Notes: a model not told the origin generated them from the sequence alone. 64,000 nt of DNA from Streptomyces asiaticus (GCF_018138715.1 NZ_JAGSHX010000006.1:186001-250000); one strand, 5' to 3'; counted from the stretch's first letter, positions 37,519 through 46,381 are shown. Numbers and translations: made by a program.

Positions 37519-38295
37519 TCAGGCCCGGTAGACGTACGGCGTGGTGGTGGTCAGGGGCACGAAGCCGAGCCGGCGCAGGATCGGGCGGCTCAGGCCGGAC
37601 GCGTCCACCTGGAGATAGCGACAGCCGCGGTCGGCGGCGATACGGGCCCGGAACGCGACCAGGGCGCGGTAGACGCCCCGGCCGCGCCACTCCGGCACCG
37701 TGCCCCCGCCCCAGAGCCCGGCGAACGGCGCCCCCGGCGGCAGCTCCATCCGCGCCGCGCTGACCGGCCGGTCGCCGTCCATGGCCACCACCGCGGCGAC
37801 CGTGTCCGGGTCCTCGGCGAGCTGGGCGAGGAGCCGGTGCCGGAGAGCGGTGCCGTCGTCGCCGAACGCCCGCTCATGGACGTCCACCACCCGTTCCACA
37901 CCGGCCGCGTCGGTCACCGGGAGCAGCCGGACGCCCTGGGGCGGTTCGACGGCGGTGTCCAGCTCGGCCACGTGGGCGACCATCAGCGTCTCCTCGGGCT
38001 CGGGGACGAATCCGGCGGCCCGGAGTCGTTCGCCGAGGTCGCCGGGGCGGTCGTGCGCGTACAGCTTCCACTCGAACGTGCGGTCCGCGCTCCCGAAGTG
38101 CCGTATCTGCGCGGCGATCGCCGCATCGGCGGTGGCGTCGTCCAGATCCGACCACAGGACGCCGTTCCAGTCGTCGCGGCCACCGGTCTGCCGCACCACC
38201 GCGCCCACCCGCTCGACCCGGACGCCGGGGCCGTCGGCCCGCGCACCCTGTCTCATCTCCCGGTCGTACAGCTCACGCACCACATCACGGTCCAT
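37519..38295 (-). CDS. GNAT-family N-acetyltransferase
   Basis: A 258-residue protein from ATG 38295 (MDRDVVRELYDREMRQGAR). The N-terminal half is a degenerate acyltransferase-like domain. The C-terminal half carries the acetyl-CoA motif GGGTVPEWRGRGVYRALVAF, followed by a GCRYLQVDASGLSRPILRRLGF segment typical of GNAT proteins. The two-domain size resembles tandem-GNAT actinobacterial proteins in which only the second domain keeps the cofactor site. The substrate is unknown. Confidence 0.87.
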   Translation of the reverse strand: MDRDVVRELYDREMRQGARADGPGVRVERVGAVVRQTGGRDDWNGVLWSDLDDATADAAIAAQIRHFGSADRTFEWKLYAHDRPGDLGERLRAAGFVPEPEETLMVAHVAELDTAVEPPQGVRLLPVTDAAGVERVVDVHERAFGDDGTALRHRLLAQLAEDPDTVAAVVAMDGDRPVSAARMELPPGAPFAGLWGGGTVPEWRGRGVYRALVAFRARIAADRGCRYLQVDASGLSRPILRRLGFVPLTTTTPYVYRA

Positions 38296-38359
38296 GCGCC
38301 CACCCCAGCACCGGGCCCCTCCCACGGCAATCGATTATCGAGCCCTCGAGGCCGGCGCG

Positions 38360-39295
38360 TTACGACCCGCTCTTCGCCCCGGCCGCGTAGTGGATCGCGA
38401 TCCGCGCCCCGAGCCGTGCGTTGTTCTTGACCAGGGCGATATTGGTCCGCAGGCTCTCCCCCTCCGTCAACTCCACGATGCGGCCCAGCAGATACGGGGT
38501 CGCGTCCTTGCCGCCGATCCCCGCGTCCGCCATCTCGGCGAGGGCCCGCTCGATGATGCCGTCCATCCGGTCTGCGGGGATCTCCTCGGCCTCGGGGACC
38601 GGGTTGGCGATGCTCAGCCCCGCCGCCATCCCCAGCTCCCACTGGGCGCGCATGGTGGCGGCGATCTCCTCGGGTGAGTCGACGCGCAGCGGGGAGCGGA
38701 AGCCGCTCACCCGGGAGTAGAAGGCGGGGAAGTCGTCGGTGCCGTAGGTGAGCACCGGAACGCCCAGGGTCTCCAGCTTCTCCAGGGTCAGTCCGATGTC
38801 GAGGATGCTCTTGACCCCGGCGCTGATGACGGCCACCGGGGTGGTGGCGAGCTCGGTGAGATCGGCGCTGATGTCGAAGGACCGCTCCGCTCCCCGGTGC
38901 ACTCCGCCGATGCCACCGGTGACGAAGACCCGGATCCCGGCGAGTGCGGCGAGCCTCATGGTGGACGCCACGGTGGTCGCGCCATGGCCGCCGCGCGCGA
39001 TGACATGGGCGAGGTCGCGCACGCTGACCTTGCCCACCTCGGGGCTGGTGGCGAGCAGTTCGAGGCCGGCCCGGTCCAGACCGGCGCGCGGCCTGCCGTG
39101 GAGGACGGCGATGGTGGCGGGGACCGCGCCCTCGGCGCGGATGATCTCCTCGACCTCGGTGGCCATCTCGACGTTCTGCGGATACGGCATGCCGTGGCTG
39201 ATGATCGTGGACTCCAGCGCGACCACGGGACGGCCGTCGAGCAGGGCCTCCGCGACCTCCTCGGTGAGGGTCAGCCGGGGGTGGGGGGTCGTCAT
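38360..39295 (-). CDS. psuG: Pseudouridine-5'-phosphate glycosidase
   Basis: A 311-residue protein of the IndA/PsuG family, which reversibly splits pseudouridine 5'-phosphate into uracil and ribose 5-phosphate. The family signatures are clear: VVALESTIISHGMPYP near the start, GGHGATTVASTM, FVTGGIGGVHRG, VISAGVKSILD and VLTYGTDDFPAFY. Length fits the family (about 305-312). Its ATG overlaps the stop of the upstream kinase gene by 4 bases (ATGA), so the two are translationally coupled. Together they catabolise pseudouridine from RNA turnover. Confidence 0.96.
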   Translation of the reverse strand: MTTPHPRLTLTEEVAEALLDGRPVVALESTIISHGMPYPQNVEMATEVEEIIRAEGAVPATIAVLHGRPRAGLDRAGLELLATSPEVGKVSVRDLAHVIARGGHGATTVASTMRLAALAGIRVFVTGGIGGVHRGAERSFDISADLTELATTPVAVISAGVKSILDIGLTLEKLETLGVPVLTYGTDDFPAFYSRVSGFRSPLRVDSPEEIAATMRAQWELGMAAGLSIANPVPEAEEIPADRMDGIIERALAEMADAGIGGKDATPYLLGRIVELTEGESLRTNIALVKNNARLGARIAIHYAAGAKSGS

Positions 39296-40428
39296 GTGGT
39301 CCTCCGCAGCGTGGCGTCGAGCGCGTCCTCGATCAGACGCGGGGTCAGGTCGGGTCGTACGGTGGCGGGGGTGGCCACGGTCAGCGCGGCGGCGGCGTGG
39401 CCGTAGCGGGCGGCGTCCACCGGGTCGGCGCCGCCGAGCAGGGCGTGGGCGAACGCGCCGAGCATCGCGTCACCGGCCCCGGTGACGTCCCGCACCTCGG
39501 CCGGTGGCGCCGCCAGCGGCACCCGGCCCTCGTCGAGGGTGCTCAGCAGGGAGCCGCGGGCCCCGAGCCGCACCCACACATGCCGCACCCCGCGCTCGTG
39601 GAGGGCGGCCAAGGCCCGGAGCAGCTCCGGGTCGTCCGCGTCCGTGGCCCCTTCGAGGTCGCGCCCGGTGAGCGCGGCCAGCTCCGCCACGTTCGGCGTG
39701 ACGGCGAAGACCGGCCGCCCGGCGGCGAACAGCGGGGCCAGCAGCGCCGCCTTGGGGACGCTCACCGGATCGAGCAGCGTCTGGACACCCGTGGCGGAGG
39801 CGATGTCGAGGGCGTAGGAGAGCACCCGCGTGGAGAGGTTCCCGTCCAGCACCAGCAGACCGGAGTTGCCGATGAGTTCCCGCGCGGTGTGGAGGTGCTC
39901 GGGGGCCAGCGCGTCGGTGGCGGCCATGTCGGCGATGGCCACGACCAGATCGCCGTCGGCGTCCAGCACCGCCGTATAGGTGCCGGTGGGATGGGGGCCG
40001 CGGTGCACATGCTCGATCCGCACCCCGGCGGCCTGGGTCTCGCTCAGCAGCCGCTCCCCCGCCGCGTCCTGTCCCACGGCGGCGATGAGATGGGTGGGGG
40101 TGCCCAGCCGGGCGAGGTTCTCGGCGATGTTCCGGGCCACCCCGCCGGGGCTGGTGTGGGACCGCCCCGGATTGCTGGTGCGGTACGCCACGGGGGCGAG
40201 GCTGCGCACCTTGACGTCCACATTGGCCCCGCCGATGACCACCACCGCGTGCTCCTGGCGCAGGATGTAGCCGCGCCCCAGGATGGCGCCCTTCTTGCCC
40301 AGATTCGACAGATGCACATTGACCGCGGCCCGCGTGGTCCCGAGGGCGTCGGCGATGGACTGGGCGCCGGCCAGCGGGTCCCGCCGCAGCAGCGCGAGTA
40401 TTTCCCGCTCCCTGCGCGTCAGCGTCAT
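39292..40428 (-). CDS. psuK: PfkB-family pseudouridine kinase with N-terminal HTH
   Basis: A 378-residue protein. Residues 1-60 form a winged helix-turn-helix (MTLTRREREILALL, then ADALGTTRAAVNVHLSNLGKKGAI). The PfkB sugar kinase domain follows from about 62, with GGANVDVK, the GGVARNIAENL motif and the catalytic DVTGAGDAML motif near 315 (Asp as base). Coupling to psuG makes pseudouridine the substrate. The fused HTH is known for this kinase subgroup and suggests the enzyme may also regulate its own operon. The start has no strong ribosome-binding site. Confidence 0.92.
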   Translation of the reverse strand: MTLTRREREILALLRRDPLAGAQSIADALGTTRAAVNVHLSNLGKKGAILGRGYILRQEHAVVVIGGANVDVKVRSLAPVAYRTSNPGRSHTSPGGVARNIAENLARLGTPTHLIAAVGQDAAGERLLSETQAAGVRIEHVHRGPHPTGTYTAVLDADGDLVVAIADMAATDALAPEHLHTARELIGNSGLLVLDGNLSTRVLSYALDIASATGVQTLLDPVSVPKAALLAPLFAAGRPVFAVTPNVAELAALTGRDLEGATDADDPELLRALAALHERGVRHVWVRLGARGSLLSTLDEGRVPLAAPPAEVRDVTGAGDAMLGAFAHALLGGADPVDAARYGHAAAALTVATPATVRPDLTPRLIEDALDATLRRTT

Positions 40429-40618
40429 ATTCAGCAGAGTAAAGCAAACTTAGCGCGATAAACAGGTCTCATCGGGGGCCGATGAACGGGCCACTGACGG
40501 CCATGGGTTGGCCCAGGAGATCGTAAAAGAACGACGGATGACATCCTGAGGAGCCATGGCGCGCCGGACACTCTCGGCAGCGGCCCGGGGACCTGTCCGG
40601 TGACGAGGAAGAAGGCCC

Positions 40619-41548
40619 ATGAGACTCTGCTTTCTGGTGGAGGAGCGCTATCGCCATGACGGCATGCCGCGTGAGGTGATCCGTCAGCTCTCCGCCTGGG
40701 GTCACCAGGTGGATGTGGTCCGGCCGGGTCGTTCCCTGATACGGATGTCCGACGCGGTGCGGGCGGGCAGCCATGACGCCTGGGTGCTCAAGACGGTGTC
40801 CGGGGGCCCCGGGCTGACGCTGCTGGAGGCCGCGGCCGCGGTCGGGCTGACCACCGTCAATGACGCCCGCTCCATCCGCGGCGTACGGGACAAGGCCCTG
40901 GCGGCCGCCATCGGGCGCAGCCGTGGTCTGCCGATGCCGCCCACCTACGCGGCCGCCCGGCCCGAGGCACTGGAGGAGATACCGGAGGCCGAGTTCCCGC
41001 TGGTGGTCAAGCCCGCGGACGGCAGCTCGGGGCGGGCCGTGCGGCTGGTGCCGACCCCGGACCGGCTGCGGGCGCTGCGCCCCGAGCTGGCGGCGGAGGG
41101 CATGCTCATCGCCCAGCCGTATGTGCCGAATTCGGGCATCGACCTCAAGGTGTACTGCGTGGGCGGGGAGTTGTACGCCACCGAGCGGGGGTCACCGCTC
41201 GGCCCCGACGGGGGCACCCGCGGCCGTCGGGTACCGCTGTCCGCCGAAGTGGCCGCCATCGCCGCCGAGGTCGGCGCGGTCTACGGCCTCGATCTGTACG
41301 GGGTGGATGTGCTGCTGGGCCCGGACGGGCCGGTGGTCGTCGATGTGAACGACTTCCCCAGCTTCAAGGAGGTGCCGGACGCGGCGGCCCGGGTGGGGCG
41401 CGCGGTACTGGAGTTGGCGCGCGGGGGCGGTGGCCGGTCCCGGTCCGCGCTCGTCGGCGCCCTCACCGGAGCCGAGCCGCCGGTGCGCACTCCGGAGCCG
41501 CCCGCGGCCACGAGCCGGATGACCGCCACGGTGAGCGGCGGCCGATGA
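40619..41548 (+). CDS. ATP-grasp ligase, RimK-like, first of a pair
   Basis: A 309-residue protein from ATG 40619 with GAGGAAGAAGG upstream. It has a short N-terminal pre-ATP-grasp domain, a linker with RDKALAAAIGR, then the ATP-grasp fold: FPLVVKPADGSSGRAVRL (lysine and glycine-rich loop), QPYVPNSGIDLKVYCVGG, and the metal-binding end GVDVLLGPDGPVVVDVNDFPSF (Asp and Asn). This matches RimK/glutathione-synthetase-like carboxylate-amine ligases. The gene overlaps the next, related gene by 4 bases. Substrates are unknown; no precursor peptide or lysW-like carrier gene was seen nearby. Confidence 0.88.
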   Translation: MRLCFLVEERYRHDGMPREVIRQLSAWGHQVDVVRPGRSLIRMSDAVRAGSHDAWVLKTVSGGPGLTLLEAAAAVGLTTVNDARSIRGVRDKALAAAIGRSRGLPMPPTYAAARPEALEEIPEAEFPLVVKPADGSSGRAVRLVPTPDRLRALRPELAAEGMLIAQPYVPNSGIDLKVYCVGGELYATERGSPLGPDGGTRGRRVPLSAEVAAIAAEVGAVYGLDLYGVDVLLGPDGPVVVDVNDFPSFKEVPDAAARVGRAVLELARGGGGRSRSALVGALTGAEPPVRTPEPPAATSRMTATVSGGR

Positions 41549-42360
41549 GGATCGGCCTGATCACCGCCGACCCCGGCCATCAACTCCTCGCCGACGCCAC
41601 GGCTCTGCTGGCCTCCCGCCATGAGGTCATGGCCCTCGACCCGCGCGGCGACGACAACCCGGCCTCCCCCGGCAACCCCGCCTCCCCCGGCGAACTCGCC
41701 GATGTCTATCTGCTGAAGGCCCGGACGCCGCCCGCGCTGGCGCTCGCCCGGTCCCTGGAGCGGCGTGGCGCCCCGGTGGTGAACTCCGCCGCCGCCACCA
41801 CGCGGTGCCAGGACCGGACGGCGATGGCCGAACGGGCGCTCCGCGCCGGTCTGCCGTTCGCCCCCACCCGTACCGTGGCCTCCCTCGCCGGACTGGCGGC
41901 CGAGCCGCCGCCTCGTCCCGTCGTCGTCAAGAGCCGTCACAGCCGCCGCCATGACCTGGTGGCCCGCGTGGACGACGCCGCACAACTGCGTGCCCTGACC
42001 GCGGACTGGGCGGATGAGCCCGTGGTGGTGCAGGACTTCGTCCCGAACGACGGCTGGGACCACAAGCTGTGGGTGGTCGCGGGCCGGGTGTTCGCCGCGC
42101 TGCGCCGGTCGGAGCTGGCGGCCGGTGGCCGCGGTCCGAACCTGCCGCTGGCCCTGGACGCGCTGCCACCGGGCTGGCTGGATCCGGTGCTCCGGGTCGG
42201 TCCGGTGTTCGCGCTGGACGTCTACGGCGTGGATCTGATCGACTCGGGCGGTGGCGCGCCGCTGATCGTGGACATCAACGCCTTTCCCGGAATCCGCGGT
42301 CAGGCCGGGGCTCCCGAGGCGCTGGCGGCCCTGGCGCTGCGGACGGCCGAACGGGGCTGA
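41545..42360 (+). CDS. ATP-grasp ligase, second of a pair
   Basis: A 271-residue protein whose ATG lies in the ATGA overlap with the previous gene. It has a pre-ATP-grasp domain (MRIGLITADPGHQLL; DVYLLKARTP), RPVVVKSRHSRRHDLV as the lysine loop, VVQDFVPNDGWDHKLWVV, and FALDVYGVDLIDSGGG followed by DINAFPGIRG for metal binding. It is a diverged paralogue of the upstream gene and lacks the Gly-rich GSSG loop seen there (SRHSRRHD instead), so its ATP handling may differ. A short NPASPG repeat lies near residues 38-50. The tight coupling suggests a heteromeric or sequential enzyme pair. Confidence 0.85.
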   Translation: MRIGLITADPGHQLLADATALLASRHEVMALDPRGDDNPASPGNPASPGELADVYLLKARTPPALALARSLERRGAPVVNSAAATTRCQDRTAMAERALRAGLPFAPTRTVASLAGLAAEPPPRPVVVKSRHSRRHDLVARVDDAAQLRALTADWADEPVVVQDFVPNDGWDHKLWVVAGRVFAALRRSELAAGGRGPNLPLALDALPPGWLDPVLRVGPVFALDVYGVDLIDSGGGAPLIVDINAFPGIRGQAGAPEALAALALRTAERG

Positions 42361-42542
42361 CTCACCGCCTCCCGCGCATGACCGACACGAGGGAAATACT
42401 AGGGGACTCCAGGCCGAAATAGGGGTGGCCGCAGCTCGGATGGGACCGGCAGGGTGGTCTACTGGTCTGCGCGCGACCCGAGGCACGCGCCTGACAGCCA
42501 CCCGACAGCCGCCGCAGAGCGAGCGGCACGAAAGGACATCAC
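42361..42542 (+). promoter_or_regulatory. Upstream region of the thioesterase gene
   Basis: A 182-base gap with an AT-richer centre. CTAGGGGACTCCAGGC at 42399-42414 matches the PAS-LuxR (PimM-type) consensus CTVGGGAWWTCCCBAG at 11 of 16 positions. A second partial GAAATAGGGG follows at about 42416. GAAAGGA precedes the GTG start at 42543. Confidence 0.35.
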
Positions 42543-43298
42543 GTGACCGCAAACCCCACCGGCACAAGCCTGTGGATCAGGCAGTTCCACCCCGCGCCGA
42601 CCGCCGCGACGCGACTCGTCTGCCTGCCCCACGCCGGCGGGTCCGCCTCCTATTACTTCCCCGTCTCCAAGGCCCTCTCGCCCACGGTCGATGTGCTCGC
42701 GGTGCAGTACCCGGGGCGCCAGGACCGGCGCAATGAGAAGTGCATAGACAACATCGCCGAACTGGCCGACGCGCTGGTGCCCGAATTGCTGCCCTATACG
42801 GACAAGCCGGTGGCGCTTTTCGGCCACAGCATGGGCGCCACGCTGAGCTTCGAGGTCGCCCTGCGTCTGGAGCAGAAGGGCGTGCAGCCGGTGGCGCTGT
42901 TCGCCTCGGGGCGGCGCGCCCCGTCCTGCCACCGCGACGAGTCCGTCCACCTCCGCGACGACGACGGGCTGATCGCCGAGATGAAGGCCCTGAGCGGCAC
43001 CGACACCTCACTCCTTGGCGACGACGAGATCCTCCGGATGGTGCTGCCCGCGATCCGCAGCGACTACAAGGCGGCCGAGACCTACCGCTACACCCCCGGC
43101 CCGCGGCTGGCGACGCCCATCCACGCACACGTGGGGGACGACGACCCCAAGGCCACCGTCGAGGAGGCCCGCGCCTGGGGCGAGCACACCACCGGTGGCT
43201 TCGACCTCCAGGTCTACTCCGGCGGCCACTTCTACCTCAACGACCAGGCGCCGCGGGTGATCGCGTCGATCCGGGACGTGCTGACCTCGAAGTCCTGA
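42543..43298 (+). CDS. Type II thioesterase (alpha/beta hydrolase, GrsT/RifR-like)
   Basis: A 251-residue editing thioesterase from GTG 42543 with GAAAGGA upstream. It has the conserved CLPHAGGSASYYFP oxyanion segment (28-40), VQYPGRQDRR, nucleophile Ser 96 in FGHSMGA, a HVGDDDPKA segment around the catalytic Asp, and the catalytic His in SGGHFYLN near 229. Family members remove stalled or wrongly primed acyl groups from PKS/NRPS carrier proteins. It lies about 25 kb from the modular PKS genes and 12 kb from the iterative PKS, so which system it serves is open. Confidence 0.93.
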   Translation: MTANPTGTSLWIRQFHPAPTAATRLVCLPHAGGSASYYFPVSKALSPTVDVLAVQYPGRQDRRNEKCIDNIAELADALVPELLPYTDKPVALFGHSMGATLSFEVALRLEQKGVQPVALFASGRRAPSCHRDESVHLRDDDGLIAEMKALSGTDTSLLGDDEILRMVLPAIRSDYKAAETYRYTPGPRLATPIHAHVGDDDPKATVEEARAWGEHTTGGFDLQVYSGGHFYLNDQAPRVIASIRDVLTSKS

Positions 43299-43797
43299 AC
43301 ACCCGCCCGGCCGGGGTCCCGGGGTGGCCGCCCCGACGACGCGCGGGGCGATATCGCCGTAGGTGGTTCGCGGAACCCGCGCTCGCAGGTGCCACGGCGG
43401 CGCGACCCCGCTCCTGGCCGGGTTCTTCCAGGCCGCCGGTCTCGCGGTTGCCGTCGAACGCCTCCAGCCGGTACCGGACGTGGCAGCGGATAGGTGCCTC
43501 CACGGCCCGGCGGAGGTTCTCCCGCGCATCGTCCCGTACCGGCGACGGCGGCGTTGTCCCCGAGCGGCCGCTCCATCGTGCCGAGATGGTGTCGCCGACC
43601 AGGAACCGACGTGAGTTCAGTTCAATTCGTACGGAAGCCCCGGGGAATCGCGATCGCACCGTGTCCCATTCCTCTGAGCGTAGCCCCAACCTGAACTCGG
43701 TTGTGAGTCGATCCCCGGTTGCGTTTGCCTCTTCCGCGACCACCGCGTTACCTGGAATGAGGCGCAGTGAGGCTCACCGTCACGGCGAGGAGCGGCC
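43299..43797. other. Gap with a possible degraded leftward gene
   Basis: This 499-base gap holds no confident gene. A leftward ORF from GTG 43743 to 43237 has a protein-like start (GLRSEEWDTVRSRFPGASV, then IELNSRRFLVGDTISARWS) but its last third is low-complexity, and it overlaps the thioesterase end. A conserved-looking start with a random end suggests a frameshifted remnant. A ribosome-binding site, GAGGAG, belongs to the next rightward gene. Confidence 0.35.
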
Positions 43798-44952
43798 ATG
43801 ATCACGCAAGAGCAGGTCGACCGGGTCCTGCGGTTGAGGGGGGACGGCCTTCCGTGTGTGTCCCTCTACGTCCCCGTGCCGCCCGAGCAGCCCGGCCGCA
43901 GCACATTCATGACCCGGGTGGCCAGTCTGCTGGACGGCATCCGGCCGCTCTCACTGGACAGCTCGCTCGATCATGCCGCGCGGCTCTCGCTCCGCGAGGA
44001 CATCGTGAAGCTGGAGAAGTCGCTGGCCTTCGAGCCGCACCAGCCCGGTGCCGTCGCCGTCTTCGCCTGTAGCGGCAAGGATGTGTACGAGGAGGTGTGG
44101 CTGCCCCGCCCCACCCGCGAGCGCATCGTGGTGGATTCCGATCCGTACGTCCGCCCCATGCTGGCCGTGCTGGATGAGTACGACCGCGCCTGCGCCGTCA
44201 TCGTGGACCGGGGGACCGGCCAGATCTGGGAGCACTACCTCGACCAGGCCCGGGAACTGGAGACGATCCGCGATCGTACGCTGCGCAAGCCCAACTACGC
44301 TGCGGGGCTCGCCGAGGACAGGGTCCGCAACAAGGCCGATGAGCTGAGCAAGCGCCACTTCCGGAAGCTCATCGGCGAGCTCAAGCAGCTGTTCGGAAAG
44401 CGGGCCTTCGATGTGCTCGTGGTCGGCGGGCACTCCTACGAGGTGCCGAACTTCCTTCAGTTCCTCCCCCGTGACCTGCGGGAGCGGCTGATCGGCGACT
44501 TCACCGTCGACCGTGAGACCGCGACCCCCGCGGACGTCAGGAACCGGGTGCAGAAGATCGTCTCCGACCACGCCCACCAGAAACAACGGCAGCTCGTGGG
44601 CGACATCCTGGAGGCCAAGGGGGCCGGGCGGCCGCCGAGCGCCGTAGGGCTGGACGAGACGCTGTGGGCGGCGTCGCTGGCCGCGGTCGGCACACTGGCG
44701 GCGGATGAGGAGGCGGCCGCCCCCGGGGTCGTCTGTGACCGGGACGGGCTCCTCGCGCGCTCGGGCGAGAGCTGTCCGCTGTGCGGCGATCCGCTGAGCG
44801 AGGTCCCCGACATCATCGACGCGCTGGCCGAAACCGTCATCGACGACGGGGGCGAGATCCGCCATATCGAGCCGGAGACGGAGCTGCGCACCCATCTGAC
44901 CGGGGCCCTGCTGCGCTTCGAGCTCCCGCCGCGGCCAGCCGCCGCGGGATAG
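43798..44952 (+). CDS. Bacterial archaeo-eukaryotic release factor-like protein (baeRF10 type)
   Basis: A 384-residue protein from ATG 43798 with GAGGAG upstream. It starts with the CVSLYVPVPP strand and continues with FACSGKDVYEEVWLP, CAVIVDRGTGQIWEHY and DVLVVGGHSYEVPNFLQFLP, the eRF1 domain 2/3-like layout of the baeRF family. A C-terminal CPLCGDPL knuckle (near 327-334) resembles a zinc-binding turn. The family is predicted to act at ribosomes or in RNA quality control, without experimental proof of function. It converges with the DUF4032 gene across a GC hairpin. Confidence 0.8.
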   Translation: MITQEQVDRVLRLRGDGLPCVSLYVPVPPEQPGRSTFMTRVASLLDGIRPLSLDSSLDHAARLSLREDIVKLEKSLAFEPHQPGAVAVFACSGKDVYEEVWLPRPTRERIVVDSDPYVRPMLAVLDEYDRACAVIVDRGTGQIWEHYLDQARELETIRDRTLRKPNYAAGLAEDRVRNKADELSKRHFRKLIGELKQLFGKRAFDVLVVGGHSYEVPNFLQFLPRDLRERLIGDFTVDRETATPADVRNRVQKIVSDHAHQKQRQLVGDILEAKGAGRPPSAVGLDETLWAASLAAVGTLAADEEAAAPGVVCDRDGLLARSGESCPLCGDPLSEVPDIIDALAETVIDDGGEIRHIEPETELRTHLTGALLRFELPPRPAAAG

Positions 44953-44953
44953 C

Positions 44954-44992
44954 CCGCCCCGCCCCGGGGCGGCTGCCTCGGGCGCGGGGCGG
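44954..44992. terminator. Bidirectional GC hairpin
   Basis: CCGCCCCGC (44954-44962) and GCGGGGCGG (44984-44992) form a perfect 9-bp stem, with GCCCCGGGGC in the loop able to pair on its own. It fills the 40-base space between the convergent baeRF-like and DUF4032 genes. Confidence 0.65.
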
Positions 44993-46207
44993 TCAGCCGT
45001 GCGGCCGGTCCGCCAGGACGGTCCGTATGTAGTCCTCGACAGTGGCGTCCAGGCCCACGTCCCGGCCGGCCCGCTCGGACAACAGCCAGCGGTGCTCGAG
45101 GAGTTCGTAGTAGATCTGCGCGGTGTCGGTGGCACCGCGCAGCTCCTTCGGCACGGTCCGCACGGTGGGCCGGAAGACATCGCGGACCCACCGGTGGGCG
45201 AGCACCTCCGGGCGGGCGCCGAGCGGATCGCCGGGCGTGTAGTCGTCCTGGGTGGCCATCCAGGTCTCCAGGTCGTTCAGGAGGCTGCGGGCCTGGTTCT
45301 CCTCCGCGTCGAGCCCGGTCAGCCGCAGCAACTGCCGCTGGTGGTGGCCCGCGTCCACGACCTTGGGCACGAAGGTGACGGTGTCGCCGTCCGGCGAGCG
45401 CTCGATCTGCATCTCCGCCACGTCGAACCCGAGGTCGTTCAGGCGCCGGACCCGCTGGTCGATGGCGTGGCGCTGGGCGAGCGGATAGACCGACTGCCGG
45501 GTCAGCTCATGCCACAGCTCGCAGTAGCGCTCGACGATGGCCTGGCCGAAGAGCACCGGATCGACCGAGGGGTGCAGCGAACCGCTCGCCTCCAGGTCCA
45601 TCAGCTCGCCCGCGATGTTCACCCGCGCCACCTCGACGTCGTACTCCCGCTGTCCGCTGGTGAGCCTCGGCTGGATCTGCCCGGTCTCGGCGTCCACCAG
45701 ATAGGCGGCGTACGCGCCCGCGTCGCGCCGGAAGAGGGTGTTGGACAGCGAGCAGTCGCCCCAGGCGAACCCGGCCAGGTGCAGCCGCACCAGCAGCACG
45801 GCGAGCGCGTCGAGCAGCCGTCTGATGGTGCTGGGCCGCATGGTCGTCTGGAACATCGACCGGTACGGCTGCGACCCCACCAGATGGCGGGTGATCAGCG
45901 CCGGTTCCAGGGGTTCGCCGTGCTCGTCGGTGCGCCCGGTCACCACCGCGAGCGCGTCCACCGCGGGGACCGCGAGCCGGTCCAGATCGCGCAGCAGCCC
46001 GTACTCGCGCACCGCCGCCCACTCGCCGACCTCCTTGACCGCCACGATCTCGCCGCCCGCCTGCGCGAACCGCACGACATGGCGGGAGATGCCCCGGGGC
46101 AGCGCGACCAGATGCTCCTCCGGCCACTCCTCCAGCGGGATGTTCCACGGCAGATCGAGCAGGGACGCCGGATGCTCGGGCGACGTGGCGGTGATCTGCA
46201 ACTCCAT
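44993..46207 (-). CDS. DUF4032 protein with kinase-like lipopolysaccharide kinase fold
   Basis: A 404-residue protein from ATG 46207. The N-terminal ~230 residues have a kinase-like arrangement: an IVAVKEV lysine strand near 54-60, an LHLAGFAWGDCSLSNTLF loop resembling HxDxxxxN of aminoglycoside/LPS kinases near 143-160, and YLVDAETGQI in place of the metal-binding DFD near 170. The C-terminal part carries the DUF4032 segment (VVDAGHHQRQLLRLTGLDAEENQARSLLNDLE). The family is widespread in actinobacteria and its function is unknown. It is divergent from the SDR gene. Confidence 0.88.
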   Translation of the reverse strand: MELQITATSPEHPASLLDLPWNIPLEEWPEEHLVALPRGISRHVVRFAQAGGEIVAVKEVGEWAAVREYGLLRDLDRLAVPAVDALAVVTGRTDEHGEPLEPALITRHLVGSQPYRSMFQTTMRPSTIRRLLDALAVLLVRLHLAGFAWGDCSLSNTLFRRDAGAYAAYLVDAETGQIQPRLTSGQREYDVEVARVNIAGELMDLEASGSLHPSVDPVLFGQAIVERYCELWHELTRQSVYPLAQRHAIDQRVRRLNDLGFDVAEMQIERSPDGDTVTFVPKVVDAGHHQRQLLRLTGLDAEENQARSLLNDLETWMATQDDYTPGDPLGARPEVLAHRWVRDVFRPTVRTVPKELRGATDTAQIYYELLEHRWLLSERAGRDVGLDATVEDYIRTVLADRPHG

Positions 46208-46276
46208 GACACCCCAGTGTGCGGTACGGAAGTCTCGTCGGAGCCGGTCGTACGGCGACCCGACGCACGATCAAAT

Positions 46277-46291
46277 GGACAGAATCTGTCC
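46277..46291. promoter_or_regulatory. Palindromic operator 1 upstream of the SDR gene
   Basis: GGACAGAATCTGTCC is a palindrome with one central base. It lies 91 bases before the SDR start and 40 bases, centre to centre, from a second similar site. The form is typical of a dimeric TetR-family site. Confidence 0.7.
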
Positions 46292-46316
46292 GGATACATA
46301 CGCTGAAGATCCAATC

Positions 46317-46331
46317 GGACAAGATCTGTCC
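46317..46331. promoter_or_regulatory. Palindromic operator 2 upstream of the SDR gene
   Basis: GGACAAGATCTGTCC shares both GGACA and TGTCC arms with operator 1, and its flanks (C and G) extend the palindrome. The 40-base centre spacing puts the two sites on the same DNA face. Confidence 0.7.
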
Positions 46332-46381
46332 GCTCAGGGAGGCCGCCGCTACAGGACCGACACCTCGAAGGGAGCCCGTGC

